Source of the DNA: Heliocybe sulcata
Lineage: Eukaryota > Basidiomycota > Agaricomycetes > Gloeophyllales > Gloeophyllaceae
Length of the DNA stretch: 64,000 nt
Reading direction: 5' to 3'
NCBI GenBank assembly: GCA_004369045.1
Contig: ML213512.1
Location: 584,929 to 648,928 of the forward strand
Below, piece by piece: positions 47,380 to 58,383 of the stretch. A program made the position numbers and the translations under genes. The notes beneath the pieces were generated by a model, which did not search any database, was not told where the DNA came from, and worked only from the letters and a program-made list of their open reading frames with translations. Numbering within the stretch: position 1 is the stretch's first letter; the number at the start of each line of letters is the position of its first letter.

Positions 47380-48622
47380 TCATTCATCTTCACGTAGTGA
47401 GTTGCCTGGGTTCCTTTTCTGTTTCAAGCCCCATTCTGTCCAGGGCGCCTTCAGGGAGTTACTGCTCTCAACCAACCGGACGCCCCATGTAATCGCGTAG
47501 TGACCGAGGACAAGCTCCAGTTCTTCAATTTCATCCAGCATCTCCAACGTAGATATCCTATACAAACATGTCAGTGAATCCTTGAGGGTCAAAACGTGAA
47601 TAACCGCACCTCTCCGCTTCCGAAGAGCTGATGTATGTTCTTCGGATGTCACGCAAAGTCAGCGCGTGTGCCATCGTGAAGCCGTGTTGGAGGAACCGGT
47701 TAGGGAGAGACGCAACGTCGGGGTAGGGTACAGCACCAGGCAAAGAGACTCCACGAGCCTTCAGGTTTTCATGCATGACGCGGCCAAAGGAGTCGGATAG
47801 ACCGAACATCTCGTAGACTATCCCGCCCAAGGGACCCGTGCCGTGAGAGAAGTACTCAACGAACCACTGAATGAGGGAGAACGAGGCTTCGGGTGACATG
47901 TATACCAGTACGCATTCCCACAGGAGAAGGGTTGGCAGGTTGGGTGAGAGAAGAGAGGAGTCTGACGCCGCAAGTGCGGGACCAAGAGTCGCGGCCGGAG
48001 GGAGACGCAGATCAGCAGGGATAAGGTGATAGATAGGCGAATGAAGAGCAATTCCGCCGCTCTCTTCAGTCCGTACGCGCAGATTTATTAGCACAAAAGA
48101 CATCACCAAGGAAAGCGTACTCACCCAGCTTGATGTCTTCCGATTGTCCAAGTATTCCACATAAATCCTTGCTCTTCTTGATAGCCATGGCCTTCTTCGT
48201 CGTCACTTCTGCGAAGTCGACCTCTATATAAGCCGCTAGACGTCCCTTTCTGGGACCGGTCTTTACTACAACTCATTGGCATCAATCCAATAGTGTACGA
48301 GAATTGAAATCCTGCTAACCTCGATTCTCCAGAACCTAGTGTCACTACCGGCGCCCATACTAACTATCTGGGCCTTCTTTCCCTCCTGCTCTGCCAGGTC
48401 TAACCATCCACCGACTAATTCGTCGATGCCTTCAGAACGAACATATGTGCCCACATTGATCAGTGGCGGGCGTGCCTGCAAATGGGCACGAGGTACGAAT
48501 GCCTTCACAAAGGAGTCTGGTAAGTAGCCTTTCTGCACAGAGGAAAGCCTAGCGCCTGCAGCATCTGTGTCTGTTTGGCGAATAGCAGAGTCGGCATCTC
48601 GGGCATTGGACTGTGGCAGCAT
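47380..48622 (-). CDS. PPM1: Leucine carboxyl methyltransferase 1 (PP2A methyltransferase)
   Basis: Four exons, the first 48622-48320, ending at 47380; about 370 aa. Signature parts are INVGTYVRSEGIDELV, the SAM-binding QIVSMGAGSDTRFWR, TGPRKGRLAAYIEVDFAEVTTKKA, the LLWECVLVYMSPEASFSLIQ block with the acidic residue typical of the family, and YEMFGLSDSFGRVMHENL. The enzyme methylates the C-terminal leucine carboxylate of the PP2A catalytic subunit and so steers B-subunit assembly. The second exon uses an acceptor TAAAG before TGPRKG. ATG 48622 is preferred over 48655 because the protein then begins MLPQSNARDAD, as in other fungi. Confidence 0.93.
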
Positions 48623-48997
48623 GGTGGTTGCGACTAAGATGTGGCGCAGGGTCACCGCGCTAGCCGCATGGTTTCTACCGCAGACAAGGCCAAATGTACT
48701 ACGACAATGACACTCTTTACTGTATCGCGTCGTGTCATATTTCTGTACAAATTAGCATAAAGGTTCGAGCTGAACCAGGGTTACTACAGCCATACTTATT
48801 GGTGTCACCGCACAGTGGCGGCCCAGGCTCAAGCCTGATACAATGGAATAATGAACTCATCGGCAAAAATGAGATATTCAGCGCGCCAGAAAGTAACTAC
48901 CAGTGGCTTGTTACTGCTCGGAGTATAGCGGGTTTGCTAAAAACATGTGCGTATTCGCCTGATTCCATATCCTTGGTTTAAGCACCTTTCTGCAGAG
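48623..48997. other. Intergenic
   Basis: Short plus frame only. 5' flank of PPM1 and 3' flank of the F-box gene. Nothing recognised. Confidence 0.5.
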
Positions 48998-50449
48998 CTA
49001 TACATTGAGACTCACCGCTAGGCCATCTTGCCACCAACTCTCGCGACACTCCGCCTCGGTTCGCACGGAACGTGTTCTGGAAATATAAACATCGTGTGTA
49101 TGGCAAGCCAACTCTTCAATTGTCTTCTGAGACTCTGATACATCGTCGACGTAGGCGGTTACGGACCGTAAAGTCGGTACATCGTCGGATTCGGCCCTTG
49201 CCTGTGCAATGGTTATCAAGTCCTCGACCGGAAAATTGACGGCCAGATGTTTCAGTTTTGGATAGGGCCAGCCCTCTGCATTGGAAAAAGAACTTGGTTC
49301 CTCCTGCATAAATTGGGAGGGTACCAGGAGAGTCTTGACGTCGTGAGGGTGGCCGGTGATAATCAATGTCTCGAGGGCTTTGAATAGAGCTAGCGTAACG
49401 TGGAGCTGGTAAGGTGGGGTCTCCCATACCGAGTCCTCGTAAGGATTCTCTGGATCTTGAGCGCGAAGCAGATCCACCTTAAGCAAACGTACATCTCCCC
49501 AGGAAGGCACCCTGAACCCAAGCGCAGCAAATAATGCCATGAGTTGCACCCATATGTGGTAGCGTTGAGGTGAATGCCAAAAACACATGGAAAAAGATTG
49601 CAGACTTGGTACAAGCAGACCTAAGCAGAGAGTCATCGTGACGGTAGGGTCTTCGAAGCTGATGGACAGATCGGATAGGCAAGGTAGAGATGCACAGCCG
49701 TTTACCCTTGACTCCCAGGTAGAATCAAAGCCAAGAGCTGTGCATGAGAAGCTTTCTAGCTGCTGCATGTCGTTGAACATATCGACTACTTGGTGGCACT
49801 CTTCTGCAGATATAGACACGCTGAGACGGCGCACGCGAGAGTATATCTGGGGATTAGCTCCACGGATGGCCCAGGGTATATTGACATGGCGCAGAATGAC
49901 ATCGTCAGAGCTCAAGACATTAAACCACGTCTCATCCCCCAGGATATTCTCTTCTGGTATCGGTGAGCCGACGAGAGCAGGCCAGTGAATATGAAGATCC
50001 TGAACGTAGGGAAGAGCGGATCGGCACAGTGAAAGGAAGTTGTGGAAGACTTCTTCCGTACAGCAGCCAAGACTGACACGGAGCGTCCTCCATCTGTGAC
50101 GTTCTGACACGGCAAGTCCGACGGCGTTCGCCAAAGACATGGCTGGTTGGTGGGCGTGTTCTGGTCCTGATTCGGAGTGGAACTGAAGGAGCAAGACAAG
50201 ACCCGCATTGCCGGACCGCTGAAGATGTCTAGTGATTCGAGACGGTGTCCAACGGAAGTCGATGGAGGACCAGAGGCAGCAATTAGAGTCAGTTAGGGTT
50301 CTCCACTTGCGGCAGACGAGCTCGCAAGTCTCCAGGAAATCCGCATCTTCACTCTTGCAAACAGAGAACACCAGGCTGAGAAGCTCCTCAGGTAGACGAT
50401 TTACGGCGACAGCAGGAACAGTAACTCCTTCTTCTGCCGATCCTGCCAT
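48998..50449 (-). CDS. F-box protein
   Basis: An uninterrupted 483-codon frame from ATG 50449. The F-box lies at about residues 17-65: NRLPEELLSLVFSVCK, ETCELVCRKWRTLTDSNCCLWSSIDF. The remainder is an irregular LRR-like array ending near 470. It is a presumed substrate adaptor of an SCF ubiquitin ligase, binding Skp1 through the F-box. Lack of introns, unlike its neighbours, is common for the large Agaricomycete F-box family, which expands rapidly. Substrate unknown. Confidence 0.9.
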   Translation of the reverse strand: MAGSAEEGVTVPAVAVNRLPEELLSLVFSVCKSEDADFLETCELVCRKWRTLTDSNCCLWSSIDFRWTPSRITRHLQRSGNAGLVLLLQFHSESGPEHAHQPAMSLANAVGLAVSERHRWRTLRVSLGCCTEEVFHNFLSLCRSALPYVQDLHIHWPALVGSPIPEENILGDETWFNVLSSDDVILRHVNIPWAIRGANPQIYSRVRRLSVSISAEECHQVVDMFNDMQQLESFSCTALGFDSTWESRVNGCASLPCLSDLSISFEDPTVTMTLCLGLLVPSLQSFSMCFWHSPQRYHIWVQLMALFAALGFRVPSWGDVRLLKVDLLRAQDPENPYEDSVWETPPYQLHVTLALFKALETLIITGHPHDVKTLLVPSQFMQEEPSSFSNAEGWPYPKLKHLAVNFPVEDLITIAQARAESDDVPTLRSVTAYVDDVSESQKTIEELACHTHDVYISRTRSVRTEAECRESWWQDGLAVSLNV

Positions 50450-51205
50450 TGTTTGCCTGCCTGCAAGAGATGGACGTTCCCGACGAGCACCGTAGGTACA
50501 GTCACCGGAGAGGGATCCAAGGGATCTACCCGCCTATGGGATACCAGATATTGTAACAAAATTCCGCTTGACGATGTTTTAATGCCAGATACCTATAGTG
50601 TGATTAATGCCCGCAATATAGTTGCCAAACGTCACTTGTCGAAGTCTTCACATTACTTACCGATCCAGCTAAACACTAGCACTCATTTCTGCGTTACTAG
50701 CCAGTTTGAGGAATACATTCACGAGACGTTACAGTGGACTGTTGAAGATACCAGCAAGAGCGACCCAGGAACTTTTGGGCTAAGGGTCAACGTTCAACGC
50801 GGGAGTTGCCGGCGGTGCGTTTCCAGAACAGTGCCCGCGTCTCGAAAATATGGTGTATGGAGTATGACATTTGTACGTAGTTTATGCTGTTTACAAGGAT
50901 TCCGAAGATAGGCCACAGGGCATATACAGTACTGAAGCGTTACCAAGCTAGGTCCCAGGCGGTCTACCACGAACTCCAGTCGAATGCAAGACGGTGAAAC
51001 ATGTCTTCTCGAGAACATGAGTTACCCAAGAAGTAAGGTATAAACGTAATCCACGAATAGTCCGACTGCGTCACAAAAATAAAGATAAGAACGTCATGGA
51101 CGGTCGTGCTAGAAGACCAGGGTATTCTCTACGAAAGAGGGCTCGTCAATGCTTCAGGCAAATTGAAACGGTGGCGCAACTGACCACATAGGATAAAGGG
51201 TATCA
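50450..51205. other. Intergenic
   Basis: A 152-codon plus frame (50453-50911) has no domain and overlaps the F-box promoter. I regard it as chance. The right end is the 3' flank of the next minus gene. Confidence 0.45.
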
Positions 51206-51844
51206 TCATGCGGCACGGGCTGAAATAAGAGCACTCTCGACGGGATCTCTGGAAAGCAATCCGAGAAGAACCGCTTCCCGTAAGACGGCCTCGACCCAGT
51301 CCTGCCCATTCCAATCCGTACTGGCTGGAGACGTAGGCGTACGGGAGGCAATAACCTCCAGTTGGTGCCTCGCAGTCAAATTGATGACGCCGAGCGCCAG
51401 CTCCCTAGAGCTCCACCTATCTTCTTCGCTCACGAACTTCGTCAACGGCCCATAATTGACAAAGATCTTCTTCCCCTGGTCAGCGACGACGTGGAGAATC
51501 CGGTTCGCTCGGATTTTGCTGTCTTGGTAGGGCACGTCCCAGAAGATGGCCCAGTGCCTAGAACGAGACTGGAGGGAATGCGTGTGCGAGACGCGGAGGC
51601 ACACTTGGAGGGGCACGTCGGGGTCGGGGGCACGCCAGCTCATGTCGATTGGCGGTGGCATGCGGTCTGGACGGCCTAAGCTGTCCATACGAGTAACGGG
51701 AATGGCGCTAGGCGCGATGCTGCTCTGTGGATGCCAAATTCCATGAGTAAGTTGGCCAGACTGTGGAGAAATTCGACTCACAGGACACGACAGCGCCATT
51801 GTAGAAGGTATAGTGGGGGCGCGGGATATCGTAGCGTCGGGCAC
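51206..51844 (-). CDS. Small hypothetical fungal protein
   Basis: A 212-codon open frame. The centre and end look protein-like: PLQVCLRVSHTHSLQSRSRH, RANRILHVVADQGKKIFVNY, FVSEEDRWSSRELALGVINL, then NGQDWVEAVLREAVLLGLLS, reminiscent of the QDWV...VL-E-LV end seen in small uncharacterised basidiomycete proteins. The first 40 residues are less convincing, so the true start may be a later Met or an upstream exon. No function assigned. Confidence 0.5.
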   Translation of the reverse strand: MPDATISRAPTIPSTMALSCPVSRISPQSGQLTHGIWHPQSSIAPSAIPVTRMDSLGRPDRMPPPIDMSWRAPDPDVPLQVCLRVSHTHSLQSRSRHWAIFWDVPYQDSKIRANRILHVVADQGKKIFVNYGPLTKFVSEEDRWSSRELALGVINLTARHQLEVIASRTPTSPASTDWNGQDWVEAVLREAVLLGLLSRDPVESALISARAA

Positions 51845-52835
51845 TCGCTTTGTTCACTCTCGGAGCACTGCACTTTAGAGTGCGTTAGGCGTCGAGTCAC
51901 ATAGGAATAGACAATGGGCGGCCAGGACGAACAAAGACGCTTAAAAGGGGATGTGAGTCATTCATGCTTGAAAGAAGCGGTTTAGAGCGCCTGCGTGCAC
52001 GGGCAGATGATGAGAGATCTACACGTTTTCAGTGCCCTCGATGCGGAGCCAAATGAACAGCATATATAAGGGCGGGGAGGCGTTGGATTCATGTTACTGA
52101 CATGCGCGCGTCATAAGGCATCGCAGAGCTGAATCGCCGGTGTTCATCCTGAAACCACGTAATAGAAACTTGACTGCAAGCCGGAGACATAGCGTTTGTT
52201 GGCGCCAAGATCAACGTTTTCCTATGCTGGAGAAGATGAAAACACCGGAGTTACGCCATCACTGACGAAGAACCACCTTAATGGTTATGGGTACGGGCGC
52301 ACCGGGGATTTGTTGTCTGACTTGTGAAGGTTTCCGGGGAGGAAAGATGAAATAGGATAACAACATCGGATTTTTCGAAGAGCCCTCAAGCTTCGCGAAG
52401 ACCGTTGTGAAGCGCTGGCTCCTGCTACGAGCAGATAGTCTGCGTTCATTTTGTCACCCAGTGTGGCACGTTGGGAACGTGCGCTGCAAATAAGAGGATA
52501 ACCTCCCGTGCAGTTGGTTCTGGATGCATACCGTCATACATTAATGCAGCGCCGTGCTGTCGTTTCCTGCGCATGATCCGAGACCTAACTTTCAGCAGGT
52601 ACGTTGAGCGATTACGTCAACAGGGCACGATATGCGCAGACGTGACGGATGTTGTAGCATCTGATTCTGGCGGCTCGGTACATGGTAAAACAAATACATT
52701 AGAACAAACGCCGAGGGACTTCTTCGGAATGGAGAGCGACATGCTTACACCGATCACAAAGGAAGTGGCGTTCTCTACCCTTCACTGTACACCAACTCAA
52801 ACCCGATCCTGCGGACTAGGGAGAAGGCTCGAAAC
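51845..52835. other. Intergenic, about 1 kb
   Basis: Contains catatataagg on the plus strand near 52062 and a 122-codon plus frame (52471-52839) without features. No supported gene. Confidence 0.45.
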
Positions 52836-53322
52836 CTAGTACATCTCCAAGCTCATCCCGTCGTGAATCTCGTAGTCCGCAAGGGTTATATGATCCTTGT
52901 AGATTGTATACCTGTGGAGGAAAAGGGAGAGTAAGATATCGATTCGCCATAACGAGCGTTCAAAGAGATGGGAGGCTGATAGGCTACCATATCTGATGGC
53001 AAAAGCGCCGGAGGCGATAGAGATCGGATAGTCCTGGGAGTACAATGGAGAAGCACACACCATTTCTTTAACTGGATCTTTGACGAGTCCGTCCCCGTTT
53101 GCGCAGCGATCAGTTTCTTCAAATCTCCGACGGTGTCATCTGGGCTACATTTGACACGCACTGATATCCGCAAGATCAGCTTAGGAAGGATACGGTGAAT
53201 GTCTGGTCTTTCACGAACCTTTGCGGCCCAAACGGTCATTCGCGATTACCTAGAGAGGCAGGCGTCACTACATGCAAGCTACAAGCACCACGGTATCCCG
53301 GTCTCACCTCAATCAAAGCCAT
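52836..53322 (-). CDS. HUB1: Ubiquitin-like modifier HUB1/UBL5
   Basis: Four small exons reconstruct a 73-aa protein, the standard length. The first is only 15 nt (MALIE, 53322-53308), followed by [10 protein letters not shown], the core [20 protein letters not shown] and [13 protein letters not shown], and last [24 protein letters not shown]. It ends in a Tyr-containing tail instead of di-glycine, as usual for Hub1, so it is not conjugated. Hub1 binds spliceosomal proteins such as Snu66 and Prp5 and affects splice-site choice. Every intron carries normal GT..AG borders. The continuous frame 52886-53239 partly reads intron. Confidence 0.95.
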
Positions 53323-53852
53323 TGGTTCACAGAGTAGAAAAAGTACAAGCAAACGGGACGGAAGGAGATGGAAAGCAGCAGAGCACTGCTTTGGTGCTTC
53401 GACTCAAGCGTCGGCTCCGTGTCCGAGTCTATTTGACCTTATTTACGGTACAAATATTCTGCGCCACATCAGTCCCACCGCAAGAAACCCGGAATAATGC
53501 TCATAACCAAAGTAATATGCTGACTACCGTACGTGTGCAACACTCTTATTGACTTGCCCCGTTCAGCACACAGCATTCGTCGTTTTCCGAAGGTGTTGGC
53601 ACACTCAGTGAGGGGGAGGGCACCGAGGTAAGGAGAACACGCGTTGCTCTAACGATACACCCGCGCAACAAAAAAACGAGGCGACATGTTTGCGAGAAGG
53701 GAGTTTGGGTTCAGGGGTATAATGTAGCGTGAAGGAAGTGAACGTGAGAGTCGTAAGATCGTAAAGTTCCACCAAAAAGCTGATTTCGGGACTTGCGAAT
53801 GTCAAGCATCCCGGAACCTGAACAACTACCAAAACTCCACACAAAAAGCTCC
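53323..53852. other. Intergenic
   Basis: 5' flank of HUB1 and 3' flank of the SUR7/PalI gene. Short frames only; nothing recognised. Confidence 0.45.
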
Positions 53853-54691
53853 TTAATATCTGCGATTGGCTTTCCTATGCATAAGGTTTAGTATCGTACC
53901 AATACGAAGTGGGAGTAACTTACAATTGTCCGTCGTCCGCAGGGCGCACGCCACAGCAATAACACACTCTGGCGCTTAAGGCAATAACCCCTGCCCACGT
54001 TAGCACCATACCCGCGAGGACCATCCACACCGCATTGCCGAACGTGATGCTGAAGTTCCCAATGGTGATACCCTTCACCACATTCATCGCCACAATCACC
54101 AGGGCCAAGTCAATGGCGAAGACTAGACTGCTCAAGAGCGCAGTGATAATGGCTATGACGAGCGAGAGCGTTGACATAACATGCGACTCGAGGAACAGGG
54201 ACGTGGACGCGACAACGAGGGAGAGGCCGGCGACGACTGGATGGAGGACAAGGATGACCGTAAGAGTCTCGGTGATTGCGTTAACAATATCGGGGTAGCC
54301 AGTTAAAAGCAGTATATCCTGCCCGAGCGTCGTGCTGTTGTCGACGCGGTAGCCTAACTGCGGTCCCACGCAGTCCCCGGGGTTGGTAAACCATGTCGGG
54401 GGATTTAGAACGCTGCGTTCATTCCGCGTTACCATCTGCACATTTCTCCGCTGAGTGCTAGGCTACTTACCTGGTCGCGCAGAACCCCCACACGCCGAAC
54501 TGCAGTTCCGTGGCTACATTCGTTGCTGGCTGATCTGCCCGAGGCTCGGCGTGTAAAGTCAGCAGATAGATGGTCTTGATGATCGGGAGTGAAAGAGCGA
54601 CCAGGAGGAATAGGAGGAAGGCAACAAAGAAAAGGCCGTGGATGAAGAGCGACAGGGTACGGTGGTGCCTCAGTGGGACGAGGAGGGCCAT
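53853..54691 (-). CDS. SUR7/PalI family membrane protein (Rim9-like)
   Basis: Exon 1 starts at 54691 with a membrane helix (LFFVAFLLFLLVALSLPII). The first extracellular loop (LQFGVWGFCAT-SVLNPPTW, then CVGPQLGYRV) has the paired cysteines and W-GxxC pattern of the family. Three further helices follow: LILVLHPVVAGLSLVVAS, LVIAIITALLSSLVFAIDL, AVWMVLAGMVLTWAGVIAL. The frame stops at 53920 inside a GTAAGT. Using that as a donor and a CATAG acceptor near 53877 gives a short last exon ending KANRRY at 53853, a typical basic tail. Members act at the plasma membrane in pH sensing (Rim9/PalI) or eisosomes (Sur7); which applies is unclear. Confidence 0.82.
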
Positions 54692-55320
54692 GGTGGTGGT
54701 CCGACGGGAAGCGCGACGACCTCTAGAGTCTAAGAATACGGTATATGTCGCCAGAAGCGAGAAGTAATTAGAGCTTTCCCAGCGCTTGGACTCGCACCAC
54801 CTCGCGAGACTTCCCTATTCTTGGTCGACCACGTTCGCAGCGCAAGAAACTGTTCCGAGTATATGTCGACTTTGCCAAGACGGCATCAGAATAAGCAGCG
54901 CGACGACCGACTTCGAGAACGCCCTACGCATAATCAAGGACAGTCTCCGGTGGACCAAGAACACGCACGACCGGAAGTCAAGCAGAGCATTCTATACGGA
55001 GGATCGCGAGGACAAGCGTTCAGACTGCGGGCAGTAAAATGAGGACAGGGAGAAGGAGGAAGAGCAAGGTACTGGACTTTATGCATATGCCGCACAATCG
55101 AATGTAGGCTACTTCTCGCCGTATGGGAGCCTCTGCGAGTGCGTGGTCCGCCTACGGTCCAGTGGACCGGCGGCGTGGACCGTCCGATGCAGAGCTTGGC
55201 TCGACACTTGCACTTCAGTGAATGCATTCCATTGGCACTAGTCGGCTACAGTATTGCTATAGGAATAAATCTACATCTCCTTCAAGAATTCTAGCAATAC
55301 GATACTCGAGCTCGGGCGCA
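54692..55320. other. Divergent promoter region
   Basis: Between the SUR7/PalI gene (-) and PTRHD1 (+). Short overlapping frames without domains. Confidence 0.45.
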
Positions 55321-55986
55321 ATGTCAGCTGCGACTACCTCCAATGAGACCAGCAAGAATTCGCAGAAGGCTCCAGAGCAACCGCTCGTCATGCAAATCGT
55401 GGTAAGGCGGGACTTGCTTGATGTGCGTTGTTTACTTCAGATCAAGTCTGTCAAAGCTCAGAGCCGCTCATGAAGAGTTTCTTGTTTGTAGGCAGAGGGG
55501 TGGGGTTTCGGGCCTTTGATGGCGCAGGTAGCGCACGCAACAGCTGCTGTCAACAGATCCTGCATTACATTGTGGAACTATACTCAACTTGGGCATTCCA
55601 GGCGCTGCATGAAACCCGAGACCGTCCAGAGACGATTGAGTACCTTGGCAATCTGACAGAGATGCGCAAGGTAGGTCAACCGCCGAATCCGTCGACGTAT
55701 CTTACTATTCTGTTATTTATATTGTCCAGGCAGTTCTCCAGGTAAACAAGCGATGCAGACGGTGCACGCCATCTCTCTAATTTTTGTTTTTGAGTAGACA
55801 GCCAACGAAGACTCGTTAAAGAAGCTCGCGAACCTGCTAAGCTCCTCGACACCACCTATACCACACCACCTCTGGATAGAGCAACCAGAGAACATCCCCA
55901 CATGTCTTGCTCTGGCGCCGAACCACAGAGAGTCGGCCATCAAGAAGGCACTGGATAAGAGTGGCGCTCGATTATGGAAGGGCTGA
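55321..55986 (+). CDS. PTRHD1: Peptidyl-tRNA hydrolase domain protein (PTRHD1-like)
   Basis: Five exons: 55321-55422, 55492-55548, 55602-55670, 55730-55741 and 55798-55986; 142 aa. The 12-nt fourth exon codes AVLQ and is required to keep the family sequence MRK-AVLQ-TANEDSLKKLA. Landmarks are VMQIVVRRDLL, GWGFGPLMAQVAHATAA, the substrate-facing HLWIEQPENIPTCLALAPN and the C-terminal SAIKKALDKSGARLWKG. The fold is that of Pth2-type peptidyl-tRNA hydrolases; eukaryotic PTRHD1 proteins are little studied and activity is not assured. Length equals that of animal PTRHD1. Confidence 0.93.
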
Positions 55987-56422
55987 GATCTGCGCATTTT
56001 TTGTGGAGGGAGCTATGACCGTGATCTTCGGAACAGATCTTTGTGGGTGAATGGAACACTTGGTGCGAAATTCTGTCTCACGTTTCCGAGCTTTTTGTAG
56101 AGTACCCGTGAACCCTCGGTCAGAATGCAACGAATCTTCTGCTCTCATAGGAATCTTCCAGGAAGATCTGGTGGTATACTGTGGCTTGGATCATTTCCGT
56201 GACCTAGTGGCCTCTCGCTCTTTACTATGTGCTTTGACAAACAAAGAGTCCACATACCGAAAGGTGCAACACCACTATTGTGGCGTAACGACCGATCACG
56301 TGACAGCGCTTTGGCCTTCACTGCTATGCGCTTTGGCCAGTGCCACAAAAGCTGTGGTGTCCTACCACATATAAAGAACATCTGTTGAAGCATGCCACTT
56401 CCATTTTCACCGTGCGCTAAGG
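55987..56422. other. Intergenic with TATA candidate
   Basis: 3' flank of PTRHD1 and promoter of the phosphotransferase gene. TATAAAG at 56370-56376 is about 50 nt before ATG 56423. Confidence 0.5.
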
Positions 56423-57759
56423 ATGCTGAACAAGAAATTGGAGCTAGCCCGGGGAGTCTCGACGGACGTCCCTCTCGACACAGATATTCTCCTGGAAAGG
56501 ATCGGGAATCACCTCGGTCGAAAAGTGAAGAGCATGAAACCACATGGAGAAGGTGTGTTTATCACTTGCAGCTCGAAGCTCTACTGATGAATATCACCAC
56601 ATTGCAGGCCGGCATCACAAGGTATATCATACTATATAACGCCTAATGACATCTGGTTCCAATCTTATTTATCTCCCAAGACCCTCGTTGTACAGCTGGA
56701 CGACAGAAGCCAAAGACTCATACGCATTCACTGCCCCGCATCCAGGCAATTCGGATCGGGCATAACGCCCAAATCCAAGATGCGCTCGGAAGTAAGTGGT
56801 ACCTTCTGTTGACGCATCACCTGCGGCTCACGCTTCCATGATAGATTGCTACCATCAAGTACGTGCGGAAATATACAATGGTACCAGTTCCCGATGTATT
56901 AGCGTATGACGCGGACGAGGACGGTGCAGTCGGTGGCGAGTGGATGATCATGGAATTCGTTCGTTTTCTGCTTCTCTGCATGCTGTAGAGAACTAAAAGG
57001 CGGTGCTAGGTAGACGGTGTACCTCTTGATGAGGTATGGCGGGGCATGTCCAACAGAAACCGTTACCAGGTGGCACTATCCATCGCAGGTTGCCTAGCAC
57101 GGCTTATCGAGCTCCGGTTCTCACACATCGGGAGCTTGTACGAAGACGAAGGCGGCTTCCGCGTGGGCGCTATGACCTTCCTGCCGTCCAAAAACGTATT
57201 CCACACCGGAGCTCCAGTTGAAACGCAATGCGGCCCTTTCGATTCGCCAAAGGACTGGCTTCTGGCCACGGCGAGGCGGCGACTCGAGTTCACGTCGAAG
57301 AGGGAACTCACCCAGGCTCAGCGGGCTCGCATGAACCAAGTGATATCCGACCTGCTATCTGATCCAGCACTCAAGCTTTGCGGCTCAAGTCGTATGTCTG
57401 CTATCGCTCTCGAGCACGTCGATCTTGGCCCTAGCAACATTCTAGTCGATCCGGCGAATCCTGACCGTGTGTTGGCCATCATTGACTGGGAGGGCGCTAG
57501 GACTGTTCCTCTGTGGGCCATCCAACCGCATCCTTTCGGGCATCTGAACAAGGAAGAGGTATCCCCCAAGCAGAAGTGTGCTCTGCAGCATATTATCCGC
57601 CATGCTATCGCATCTCAGGTGCCTCAGTGGCTGTTCGCTACTGGTGATGAAGGTCGCAGTTTCCGAGTTTTGCTGCAGATGGCGAGAAAGGGCACTGCAC
57701 CATTTGATGAGGAAGACTTCGAGTCCAGAGATCAAATTCTCCGGGGACTTAAGGTGTAA
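56423..57759 (+). CDS. APH/choline-kinase-like phosphotransferase
   Basis: A multi-exon gene of roughly 390 aa beginning MLNKKLELARGVSTDVP. After the first exon (KSMKPHGEG) the frame is kept by an ACAAG acceptor before ISYYITPNDIW. Then come IRIHCPASRQFGSGI, SEIATIKYVRKYT-VPVPDVL, GEWMIMEFVDGVPLDEVWRG and the catalytic loop ALEHVDLGPSNILVD, with the Asp and Asn of HxDxxxxN. The metal-binding IIDWEGA follows. Numerous fungal members phosphorylate unknown small molecules. The Lys of the N-lobe is not evident (RLIRIHC), a common variation in fungal APH-like proteins that may mean altered or no activity. Confidence 0.83.
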
Positions 57760-58383
57760 AGCAGGATCCTGTTGTATGTAGTCGTGTCAGCCTATCTCGA
57801 ACGGGAAAGATCCTCATAAGGCGGCTTGTTAGGTCCTGCGAGCATAATCTTGTTGTTAAGGTCGAGCATATGGGCTCGAAGAACCCTGAGAACGATTATA
57901 TCACGAGGCGCGGTTGCGCACTTTGTCCTCGTCCTCGGCCGCCAGTCCGACGGTGCCTGAAATTCACAAGCAGCGGTAACGCAAGGGATCTCTTTACCCC
58001 GCGCGCTTCAGGCACATAGATATCTTCGCGGAACCGTGCGTCGTACAATATATTACCGTGTGTTGATGCTGCTGCTGTTGAAGCTTGATTCCTGAAGCCT
58101 GCAACGCGGACGGGTCTACCGGCCCGGCATTGCCAAGATAACTGTATGTGCAGTCGGCGGACATCAAAAGGCCAGCTGAGAGAACACCATGCGTGCTTCA
58201 GCGCACATGTGGTCAATAGGACCATGGTGACATTCCAAGTAACTATAGCGAGACCGAACCATGGCTTGTTGCCCGCCGCTACACTGTACTCCGACAGGCC
58301 CGTAGACTGCTCTTATAAAATGCATAATGTATTCCGAGCTTGGTTCACAAGGTTCTCATATTCTCCACCCCCTGCGCGCCATC
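57760..58383. other. Intergenic/promoter of the arabinanase gene
   Basis: TATAAAA at 58314-58320 lies about 64 nt before the ATG. A 109-codon minus frame here has no domain. Confidence 0.5.
58314..58320 (+). promoter_or_regulatory. TATA box of the GH43 gene
   Basis: TATAAAA at 64-70 nt before the start codon of the arabinanase gene, correct orientation and typical distance. Confidence 0.65.

Noticed and set aside
50453-50911. 152-codon plus frame upstream of the F-box gene
   Set aside because: Overlaps the expected F-box promoter and shows no domain or repeat.
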